Shown here: piece by piece, positions 36,094 to 45,154 of the stretch | Position numbering within the stretch: the stretch's first letter is position 1 | Layout of the letters: every line of letters starts with the position of its first letter | Assembly (NCBI GenBank): GCA_947034885.2 | Contig: OZ019759.1 | Span: forward strand, 13,084,501 to 13,148,500 | Direction of reading: 5' to 3' | DNA from: Thuidium tamariscinum | Taxonomy: Eukaryota; Streptophyta; Bryopsida; Hypnales; Thuidiaceae | Length of the DNA: 64,000 bases | Translations under genes and position numbers: made by a program | The notes under the pieces: model-generated | Told to the model about the DNA's origin: nothing | The model's database searches: none | The model's input: the letters and a program-made list of their open reading frames with translations, nothing else

Positions 36094-37016
36094 CTATTGC
36101 ACACCACGTGGAGTAGAGTCATCTTGCTCTACTCCAACCATGCCATACTGCTCTTCAACTTGGCTCAATTGCCATATTTCCTCGGTTTGATTCTCTATGT
36201 GTTCCTCAAAGAATAATTTATCCACATGCTCCTCCAATTTGATTGTATGCTTGGCCATTTGCTCCCAACTAGGCCAATTGGTTCGTGGAGTCGTGAAAAA
36301 TGAATTACTCTTCCATAAATCCCATGGGTGAGTTGTAAGGGCCCCTTCGCCCCCAACCATCAAGTGCAAAGTCTCGAAACTTGATGGTTTTATGGCCTCT
36401 TGCAACTCATGAAATCCCAAGTGGCCTGATAAAGTTGAAGCTATATGCTTTTGCTCAGCCACTACAAGTGAAACCACCCAAGAGAGACAATTTAAATCCA
36501 TGGCTTGACCTATGAGGTGTCGTCTCTGGAACTCGGTGATACCATGAATGTTGGTGATTCCCGTTTGGAATCCCATAGCCCTTTCCCGTTTGTCAGCATT
36601 GGGTTCCACCATTTCTTCAGTGCGGGAATCCCACACTAAGCCTGGTCCATTGTCTTTAAAGGTATAGGACCTTGAAAAACTCACCAAAGTGGGCAAAGCC
36701 CTGCGTGGTTCGCCTTTGCGATTAACTACCGCTAATGGAGCTTGATCATCATGGTATACACGCCTTGGTGAACGGTGAGGATCTAAAATATCCTTCACAT
36801 AAACATCTGGATGTTCAATCCGTTCAATTGTAGCAGATAATAACTCTGGTGGTACCATATTAGTCCACCAGAGTCGCAGTCTATGAGCTCGTGAGCCCAC
36901 TGCTGCTGCATCCAATAAAACAGGAATGCCCAAAATTCCATGAATACGATGAATACTTTCTAGCGTGCGTGTGCGTGAAGTACTCACTACAGGTACATTT
37001 TCAATAATATACCCTG
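36094..37016 (-). pseudogene. C5 DNA methyltransferase domain, C-terminal half, in gypsy pol
   Basis: This half holds the catalytic ENV motif (GYIIENVPVV, near 36,994-37,002) and the motif VIII-like SRAHRLRLWWTN, whose AHR-R-WxN form resembles DNMT3 more than DNMT1. A target-recognition region of about 90 residues follows, then the motif IX/X-like ERAMGFQTG...RRHLIGQAMDLNCL. C5 methyltransferases transfer a methyl group from S-adenosylmethionine to cytosine. No stop falls within the domain; the first is TAG at 36094. The start of the half is set by the target duplication at 37017-37021, where the nested element joins. The sequence after the domain (about 120 residues) is an unassigned linker to RT. 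Confidence 0.85.
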
Positions 37017-37021
37017 GTGGA
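37017..37021. repeat. target-site duplication GTGGA (left copy)
   Basis: Identical to 40914-40918 and flanks the nested TG...CA element exactly. Element plus one duplication is 3,897 bp, a multiple of 3, so the surrounding pol frame keeps its phase. Confidence 0.92.
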
Positions 37022-38287
37022 TGTCGTAGCACAGGAAAGCACAATTCCTCCTCTAAGGCGTTAGAATGGACTAAAGTAGCCTTAAAGTGACTCGTGTATC
37101 GTTCCCAAAGGATTTGGTCGAAAGTTGACGAAAGACCGGAATACGTTAGTAGTTACCACAACAAAACCTAAGCAAAAGACCGATCCGGTCTAGGTCTCAA
37201 GGTTCCTAAGATTTCCTTAGACCTGATTACCAACCCAATCTTTTATCTTTCAAGAATTATATATCTGTTTATACTAGTATATTTATCACCTTTATACTTA
37301 CCCTTACTAGATATGGGACTAAAGACCGGGTACTAGGAGTTGGTCCAGTCCCTAGATTAGTAACCAAATGTAAGTTTTACCTCGATAACAAGAGGGGTCT
37401 GCTTGTTTGGGCATTTAGGAAGGAAGCTTACTCCTACCCTTCAAGTTTTAAAGTGTCAGAAGTTCCACTTGCAAAGAAAAAGAGACTACTACTACAACTA
37501 GATCGGAATACCCCACAACTGGACCGGGACTAATCCGGCCCAGCAGGTCACGCAAGCACTCCTGCCTAATCCTAACAAAGACTACAACGACAGATTATCC
37601 AGTTAGTCTAAGTCCTGGTAGAACAAGGGCGGTAGCTCATGCAAGAGAGCTGAATTTCTTCACTTAGTCCTTCTTTCTTCTTCAGAGACCGGATCACCAT
37701 TCAGTTGGCATTTGGCCGGGTACTTCCCGATCTCAAACCCAGACTCTACAAGTGTCTATCCCTATCAAATACTCCCTAGACCTGTTCCAGAAAACACTAT
37801 GAGATCCTGCACAAATTCCCTATCAAAACCGAATTCACTTTAAGTCCAGAGACCGGATAAACTGAACATCCGGGCACACACTTACCCACACAAGGCTGCA
37901 ATCCTAACCATCACCATAAGACTTAGACAAGGTCCCATGCACATAGTCCACTCCAGAGTGAATCAGAAAGGCTCTGACTTGTATTTGCAACACAAAAACT
38001 TGTGAAAGTAAGATAACATAATGCGCGCCCGGATTCAATTACAAACCGGGTTTAAATACTAACTACAAGTAAACCTAAAAGTGCAAATGGAATCAAAACC
38101 AACTACAAAGAATGCCACGTGACATTCCTCTACAACTTGGGCGGGTTGACTTCCACAAAACTCCAAAAATACCAACAAAATAGGATCTCAGATCCTACAA
38201 ATTTGGATCCGGTCTAGGTTCAAAAATACCTATCCTAAATACATCCTGCTTTAGCTGCCTTCCTATCTACCTGGCGTTAATGCTTCC

Positions 38288-40384
38288 CTACTTCCTCACC
38301 CGCTTTACAGGCGATGCACCCTTCCGGGCTGGCTGCTTCTTCGAAGACCGGTACATCTTGACTGGTCTGGGTTTCGGCTTGGTTTTACCTCGCGCCTTGG
38401 CCCTGGTCTGCTTGGTCTCCGCCAGTGCTTGGTCTGCGTCTGAGTACTGGTTCGACTCATCACCGGAGTCGGTCTCCTCCTCCGAGTCCTCATCTTCCTC
38501 TTCTGAATCCTCCTCCTCTTCAACCCGGGCCTTCCGCTTCGCTGTGGGCGTCTCCGTGGTCTTCTTTTTGAACCCAGTGATGGGCGGATGGTGCACTGCC
38601 TTGCTCTGCGGGGTCTGCTCCCCCACTCTCTCGACAATCTGGACCTGTCCCTTGCTTGGTGAGCCAGATCCAGATCCGGTCTTCAGTATGGTGCGGACTG
38701 GCACCGTTGCCTTTGCTTCCCCTCCGGTCTTTGGTTGCGTGATGACCGTGGGTGATGACTTACCGGGAAAATCGTCCAGCAAGTTGATGAACTTGGTCTT
38801 CTCCCTCGGTGGTGTTGTTCCCCGAATAACCTCCCGCAACACGCTTGGCTCGGGTTCCGGCTCCTTGGTCTTCTCGGGTTCAGAAACCCTGGGCTCTTCA
38901 ATCTGGGTCTGTGTGATAGGTACCTCCACCACGGCTTTAGACCTGATTTCTTCTTCTTTCGCTGGCTCGGACGCACCGGCCTCCATCTCAACGGTAGCTG
39001 GTGGTGGTTGTTCCTTCGGGTGTTCCACCTCCATCTTCTACCCCTCCGGTCTTGGGACCGGAATAGAGCTAGTTTGGACCTCCGTGGCGACCGCTCGCCA
39101 CTTCTCCAGAACTGCCTCCATCTTCTTGTTGTAGGCCACCAGAGCAATGAGCATCTGTGGACCTACCATCTTGCCTGCCTCCAACACCTTCTTGTCGAAT
39201 AGCATGGCCTTGTTGACGACTTCGCTCGGATGTGTGATGAACTCTCGGATTTCTCCGAGAGTGTTCCGGGCCTTCGTGGTGAGGCGTCTATCTTCATCCA
39301 GCTCCTCCTGAGTGTGATGGAGCTCCCTCTTCAGGGCTGAGACCTGGTTCGTTAGCCGGAGCACTTCCTCCCTGTCCCGGCTCTCATGGGCTTCCCGAAT
39401 CAACTCTCCCAATACCTCCATGATTTTGGAGGGTGGGATAGAGCCTAGGGCTCGGTTGATGTCCTGTAGTAACCCCCTCTCCTCCAGGTGGTGCTTCCTA
39501 AAGTCATCCAGGTCCCGGATTATCCTCATCAAGGGGTCCTGTCCCCAGACCGGATCCACTCCTTGGGTCTCTCTTGCCAACACAGAGGCTTCTAGCGGCA
39601 CACTACCTTCTCCTACCTCTGGTTCTTCCTTTCTCTCCTGCAGTTCCTCTTGCTGCTCATCTTGACCCTCTTCCTTCGAGACCTCATCATCCGGGTCCTT
39701 GTCGGCCTCCGGATCCTCTATCTCATATTCTATCATTGCGGCTCTCACCTCGTAAGCCTCTCTCTCTCTCTCCCTTAGGAGGTCTAACGAGTGGTACAAG
39801 TGAAACAGGAATGGTGAAATGGGAGAGGGTTTTGATTTCCCAATTCCATTCACCATTTTAACCATCTGCTCCCGCATGACTAAACCCCAATCTATCCTCC
39901 TGTCTCCCGACAGCGCACCAAAGATGGTGTTGGCTACGGTGACCGTAATTCTACTAGGTCTATCCGAGTTCAAGATCGCCATCATGAACCGCAGCAGCCT
40001 CTTGTGTCTAGCACACACACACTCGGCTACCGTGAAACCATCCTTCGGGTTGGTGGGCCTGCGGAACTTACCCTGGTGAAACTTGTCTGTTCGGGTGCCC
40101 ATCACATCTCCGCCTTGCTCGAAGGCGTACACCTTGCGCCACATAGTCGCACTCCACTCCCTTGGCAGCGACCGGACCGTCCCCTTCCATTTGTTGGTCT
40201 GGCAGCCCAGCAATTCCTCCACCATCTCCTTATCTTTCAAGTTCGACGGACGCGCCATAAACCCCTCGCAGCCCATCTGCCTGAGGTCTTCCTCCAACTC
40301 CAGCTTCTCTTGTACGTCAGTTGGCACGACCGGATTGACATTCCGGAAGGCTAGAATCATTCCCTCCTGTACCTCACTTGCCAT
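38288..40384 (-). CDS. gag-like protein of the nested element, split by one in-frame TAG
   Basis: ATG at 40384 opens 448 codons to TAG at 39038-39040. The same frame then continues for a further 248 codons from 39034 to 38288. The N-terminal part has a folded-looking core (EEDLRQMGCEGFMARP, LPREWSATMWRKVYAFEQGG, KDGFTVAECVCARHKRLLRFMM). The middle is acidic (EEGQDEQQEELQERKEE) and is followed by a likely coiled coil (LTNQVSALKRELHHTQEELDED). The C-terminal part is Glu/Asp-rich and then very basic (AKARGKTKPKPRPVKMY, ending KRVRK), suiting nucleic-acid binding. There is no CCHC knuckle. I recognise no family. The N-terminal 135 residues are conserved in the second copy at 63,596, so the frame is under some conservation. 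Confidence 0.6.
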
Positions 40385-40615
40385 CGCTCACTTTACGCTT
40401 ACACTATCTAGGCGCGGTCCAACTTGACTAAACTCTCAGTGCTCAAGAACCTCTTAACTCGCTTAGTGCTAATCGCTCAACTATAAGCCAGACCGGATTG
40501 ACAGATTATCTATCCCCTCTCTCTGTCTGTAGACCGAATATTCTCTCTCTGGCCGGAAGACCCTTTCTCGAATTGCGTGCAAGAAAGTGGCAGGACCTAG
40601 CCTTGCTCTCCTGGT

Positions 40616-40621
40616 CTTATA
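40616..40621 (-). promoter_or_regulatory. candidate TATA box of the nested element
   Basis: GGGGGAAAAGTATAAGACC on the minus strand lies about 230 bp upstream of the gag-like ATG. It is conserved at the same place in the second copy (63359-63364). Its position inside the terminal block resembles a U3 promoter. Function is inferred. Confidence 0.5.
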
Positions 40622-40913
40622 CTTTTCCCCCAGCATTAATTACTGACCGTTAGGTTTAAACTAGTCTGGTCACGTGGGAGAGTTTCCGACAATCTCTAGG
40701 CTCGGTAGCCACTCATTGCCTATCCGGTCTGGGTCGCTAGTTAGGCTGGATCCGGGTTTTCTTACGCTGTTCCTTAACGTAGTTTTCTTCTTCCGGTCTT
40801 GGTCTTAATTGTGCGTCAAACTAAGGAAACAACAAAAAAAATGGGGATTGAATAAATCCCTTTTTCCTGTATTTTGCTTAAGAACCTACTTAGGTGAATT
40901 CTAGGTTGCCACA

Positions 40914-40918
40914 GTGGA
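40914..40918. repeat. target-site duplication GTGGA (right copy)
   Basis: Exact match to 37017-37021. Marks the right edge of the nested element and the point where the methyltransferase coding sequence resumes. Confidence 0.92.
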
Positions 40919-42075
40919 CGCGGTTGAGAAGTTTGGATAGAACGAATTATCCGCACCATATCATAAAACCGCGAAGAACGATTGTCCTTCAACCCATTTT
41001 GCTTACCGGCCATAGACATACCTTGACATGGCCACCCCGCAATAATTAAATCTACAGGTCCCACGCGTACAATGTCCTCATGTGAAATCATTGAAATGTC
41101 ACGTGGTAATGCAAAAAATGCAGTTTTGATAGCATGGGTACTTAATAATGAAGGAAATACTTGGCACAATCGTCGAGCATGATACTTTGCCACTTGACGT
41201 GCCATATCGTCATTGTCCACATAAAGGTATCGTCGCACCTTCACTCTTGCCTGCAATACTGCAGCCAATCCAGTGCCAATCTCACCAAACAACTCCAAAA
41301 GTGTAATACCTTCATCTGATGGTTTCCAATGGATTGTAGAAGTATCTAGAGGCAGACCTGCATCGTCTATACTTGTATCGTCCTCCTCATCCCGTGGCAA
41401 CAAAGATTGCTGCCACACCTCTTGGATCACGATTGTTGTTGCATCTTGTAGCTTGGCAGTACTCTCCCACGCTGATTCCACCCTTGGTTGATATAATGTT
41501 TCGCCCCCATCTTCGGAATTATCCAAGTAATCATTTGGATCTTGGCTAGTTGCAATGGAAGTGGCAACATGGGGATTTTCGAAATCCTCCTCAAACCAAG
41601 GTTGGCCTTCAGCTACAAGCCCAGAGAAGCAATAGAGATTAGCAAGATTACCGGTAAGAACTCGAATAAAACGAGCTGGCAAGTGAGCTTTTCGTCCATC
41701 TCCAGCTTGCCATCCCGGTCTATAAGATGCTGTCTCCTCCCAAAAGTCCAAGGTGAAGCCCATAGGGTATAGTACCATAGCCCCTACCAAAACATCATAA
41801 GATTTGGCCTCTGTGACTATAGCCTTCACCTTCATGAAGCTAGCGTCCTTGACATCATCATGGCGAAGCCGTAGTGTTAATTCGCCCTTTGTTATGCCAC
41901 TGGCTTGCTCCGTCCCTCCCATAGATGTACTAATGGTCCATGGACACGTCTCCAATGTGTCCCTAGTTAAACCCAACCCTTCGATTGCCGACTCTCCTAG
42001 CATCAAAGGTTGGGCTCCAGAATCCAATAGTACTCTTCGAGGCGCAAAAACTTTCCCTTTAGGTCCAACAAGTTG
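40919..42075 (-). pseudogene. gypsy protease and N-terminal half of the C5 DNA methyltransferase
   Basis: The aspartic protease appears first: LLDSGAQPLMLG with the catalytic DSGA, and a later VLVGAMVLYPMGF typical of retropepsin folds. After a linker of about 130 residues comes the methyltransferase: motif I ITLLELFGEIGTGLAAVLQA (about 41,250-41,307), then RRYLYVDNDD (motif II-like). Motif IV is GWPCQGMSMAGKQNGL, with the catalytic Cys in PCQ near 41,026. This half has no stop. It ends where the nested element inserted, between motifs IV and VI. Its frame differs from gag by a -1 step near 42,075-42,080. Confidence 0.88.
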
Positions 42076-42080
42076 GAAAA
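42075..42080 (-). other. gag-protease frame change at a TTTTCC run
   Basis: Reading gag through GTGTTTTCCAAC and stepping back one base at the T-run continues directly into the protease frame. It could be a programmed -1 shift or simply one extra T. Gag carries other lesions, so the distinction cannot be made here. Confidence 0.45.
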
Positions 42081-44010
42081 CACCTTGGAATTATCAAGAA
42101 CCATCACCTCTGGAGTGATGGAAGACCGTTCTATTGCTGGACGTGTTGGCATGATCTTCAATCAAGCAGCCGCTGAGATAAGGCCCTCAGATTGGGCCCA
42201 ATTCTCACTAGTCATTATCTCTGACTCAAGCCTGGTTTCCATTGCACTCACAGATGTAGAGGTGCCCTCCTCACACATGGTAGTCGCCAATTGGAACACC
42301 TTAGCCACACTAAACTATAAGTGTGAAATTATGGATGCAGAAAATAAAGGAGCCTGGCAAACCGTAGTGGCCGCATCAAGGAGTATACTAGTTTCTTGGC
42401 TAACTGTAGTAGTAGGCCGCTTAGCTCGCAGAGTGCTTGAGTGTCGGCTTGTTGGCACCATAGATGAGGTGGGAACTACATCTTCTATAGTAAATGACTC
42501 CGGCAACCGCGCTTGGCGGTTGGCTTCACCTCGCTGTGGATCCAACTTCGTACTTGCACCTCGTGGTACATCAGGTAGTATAGTCTTGCTCCGTGTCATG
42601 GCAAAACCCTCCACTAAGGGATCAAGGTTGGCACTCATGGCCGCCATCTTAGCCTCCAACTCTGTAAATCGAGCCTTCCACGACTTCTTATCTCCATTAG
42701 TAGTTTTGGCCTCTTTGGATTCAGCCCCTTTTGCATCTTTAGCTCCTTTAGGCTTGAGTTCTAGATGTATCTTCCAACAACTAGCTTCCCCATGGCCCTT
42801 AACACCACACCCAGAACAATAACCACCTGCCTTAGAAGGTTCCTTCTTCGTCATCTTTTTGCAATCTCGCCGACGATGACCCACTCCCCCGCAACCATAA
42901 CATACAATATCCGCATCTCCAGTGTTAGCTGGAATGTTGACTTTGGTAGACTTGGTCTTCTCTGGTGGTTTTTCTTCCCTTTTTAAGAACCCCATGGTAG
43001 CTTTTTCCTCCAAGAGATTGATCTCAATCCTTTCAGAGGTCTCAAAAACAAACCTTAAAGTTGGTGGCACACCTAACCTCAAGGCTTCTCCTCAGACTAG
43101 AGTTTTCAACTCCTTGTCGAGTATACTATACCAATGCTGAACAGCTTACTGTTCAGTCACTCCATGTGTTGCAGAGATTAATCTCCTCAGTCTCAAATGT
43201 GCCTCTCGCAATGATTCGTCACTCCCACGTGCAAATGTGCGAAGTGACTTCATTTTATCTGCTCGTTGGCCTCGATAGTCCCGTTGCAACTGCATGAAAA
43301 ATCGTGCAGTGGGATTGAAAGGGGGTGGATCTCTCACCATCGTAGGAGTCGTGGTGACAGTGACATCTGAGCCTTCTGTACCAGCACTCCCTTCTTCTTT
43401 CTTCCCTTTGCTATACTGGATCATAACATTAGGCCCTCCTCCCCATACATCGGAAAAATTTGGGGAATAATAATCCTGCCATGCTAGAATCTCTGTGGAG
43501 TGAGTAAGCTCGAACTCCCCATAATCTGCTAGCAATGCTCCTTCAAGGCACCCAAATAATGCTCTCCATACCATGTATGGGTTAAAGTCAATGTTGCGTG
43601 ATTTTTGGTGCTCACACCACATGGTGAACTCCCTTCGAAAATCATCAACCTCCATAGTGCCTGTAGCACCCGAAAATCGCCGAACTCCCCGATCAAAACT
43701 CCCATATAGTGTAGTCATCTCGTCCCACACAAATATAGATTCCCTAGGAGCAAGTTTTACCCCGTGGTCAACTATGATGGTGGATAGCTCTTCTTCCTCC
43801 ACGCGCTCAAGGTTTTCCACCAAATTTTCTTGCCTTTCGCTAGTACTTGGGATAGAATCACCTTAACCCTTCTTCCCCAAGAAAGGTTTTTGATCCCGAG
43901 ACCATACTAGTGTGACACCACTGGAGTCTGATGACTCAGAAACAGTGTCCTTAGCAAATGGTGTCCCGCTCCTGGTATAACCTGGCCTGCTAGACGGATC
44001 CAGTTTTCAC
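42081..44010 (-). pseudogene. gypsy gag with two CCHC zinc knuckles
   Basis: One frame contains the capsid-like core (FVWDEMTTLYGSFDRGVRRFSG, MEVDDFRREFTMWC) and a second block with LQRDYRGQRADKMKSLRTF. Two knuckles follow: CYGCGGVGHRRRDC and CSGCGVKGHGEASC, each CX2CX4HX4C. The frame is broken by stops at about 43,860 (TAA), 43146-43148 (TAA), about 43,092 (TGA), 42315-42317 (TAG) and 42162-42164 (TGA), without frameshift. The start is uncertain; the coding pattern fades near 44,000. Gag forms the particle that packages element RNA in intact relatives. Confidence 0.82.
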
Positions 44011-44166
44011 ATGTAAATTAAATTTTCACATGTAAAGCTTCCAAGCCTCATGCGTCCCCTCCACCGCCCCACAGTAAATTGTTGGTGGCACCTCTATGTC
44101 TAGGAAACCACGTGTTAGAGCATCCCAGACACTGGAAGCTCTTTCCATCCACCAACCTTGTTCCCA

Positions 44167-44709
44167 CTACCACGTTGTGTGGAACAAGTAATCCCCACTT
44201 TGGAACTCAATGAAAATCAAGGAGAACATTGGCAATTGAATTGTCCCCTCAAAAATATGTCTCACCACCTCTCGACGTTGCCCCTCGTTCTTCAATACCA
44301 TCGCTTGTTGTGGAATTACCAAGTCAATTGCTTCCACCCGCCCCCTTGTCCGATTCAACGGAGCTCCAATGCTAGGCAATTCTGCCCTCAAGTCCCAAAT
44401 GAGGCGCACTCCTCGTTGTTGAGTCCAAAATTTAATTGCCTTTGGACCTAACACTTTAGTGCCTAGTTGCCTGAATGCTTGGACTCCAAGTCGGTCACGT
44501 GCCAATGGTGAGAGAACAAATGGCAAAGTAGCTTCTTGAGGTTGATGTCTTAGATTAGATTCACTTGAGGACCCTAAGTGAAGGGTTTGGAAGGATTCTA
44601 GAACCCCTTGAAGATCTTCTTCGGTTAGTTCAATTTGTATCCCTTCCTTTTTCGTATCTCCTAGTGGTATCAACCTAAATGGCATAAGGCCACCCTTGCC
44701 TTTGTCCAT
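44167..44709 (-). CDS. ORF0-like frame upstream of gag, 180 aa
   Basis: ATG at 44709 opens MDKGKGGLMPFRLIPLGD and continues with TEEDLQGVLESFQTLHLG, a Gln/Arg-rich middle and a C-terminal block LPMFSLIFIEFQSGDYLFH. Composition is protein-like and the frame has no lesion. I recognise no domain. It lies between the 5' terminal region and gag of the gypsy element, where some plant gypsy families carry an additional ORF. The function is unknown. Confidence 0.5.
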   Translation of the reverse strand: MDKGKGGLMPFRLIPLGDTKKEGIQIELTEEDLQGVLESFQTLHLGSSSESNLRHQPQEATLPFVLSPLARDRLGVQAFRQLGTKVLGPKAIKFWTQQRGVRLIWDLRAELPSIGAPLNRTRGRVEAIDLVIPQQAMVLKNEGQRREVVRHIFEGTIQLPMFSLIFIEFQSGDYLFHTTW

Positions 44710-44908
44710 TGTAGTGCTGCATGGTACAACTTAGACTAGATATCCAAAATATCGAACCCTAAACCAAATGTAGTTGTGTAGATAATCAACACAATAAAGA
44801 TGAATCCTCAATCACATAAATAGTTTTTAGTGTTTGGCACAAAGCGCCACATACACCCTAACCATAATAAGCTAAATAATATTAGCTTAAATCCATTCCT
44901 ATCTATAT

Positions 44909-45154
44909 CTAGGAGCACCGAGCAAAGTCAATCATACGATCGCGGTTTAAGTATTTGAGTCCAACATTGAGTACTTCAACCTCTATCTCACGAAGAGACT
45001 GAGCATGCAACAACCGATCCAAGACTCCTGCCCGGTTATTATCCCAACTCTCTAAGGAGATGAAAGGAGTAATCTCCACACAAAAGCGGTAGGCCACTAC
45101 ACTTAGTGCATTGACATCCATACGTTGTGCCCTTGCCAAATCTGCACGCCACAC
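44909..45154 (-). CDS. second small frame in the gypsy 5' region, 81 aa
   Basis: The frame includes RAQRMDVNALSVVAYRFCVE and LREIEVEVLNVGLKYLNRD and has plausible protein composition. The phase is different from the 180-aa frame downstream. It could be the first part of the same upstream protein broken by an indel, or chance. No domain recognised. Confidence 0.35.
   Translation of the reverse strand: MWRADLARAQRMDVNALSVVAYRFCVEITPFISLESWDNNRAGVLDRLLHAQSLREIEVEVLNVGLKYLNRDRMIDFARCS

Larger units (their letters stand above)
37022..40913 (-). mobile_element. 3,892-bp TG...CA element with gag-like ORF and no pol, nested in the methyltransferase
   Basis: The element starts TGTGGCAACC on the minus strand, ends GTGCTACGACA and is flanked by GTGGA duplications. 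TG...CA ends and a 5-bp duplication are typical of LTR-retrotransposon integration. I can find no internal long terminal repeat: the first 530 bp do not recur at the other end. It encodes a single gag-like protein and no protease, RT or integrase. It may be a solo LTR of a family with a very long, ORF-bearing LTR, or a non-autonomous element mobilised in trans. A second copy starting with the same bases begins at 63,045. The 1.26 kb after the ORF is non-coding. Confidence 0.85.

Noticed and set aside
38280-40427. Long plus-strand frames opposite the nested element's ORF
   Set aside because: Ser/Pro-rich shadows of the minus-strand coding sequence. The minus frame is conserved in the second copy and has sensible composition.
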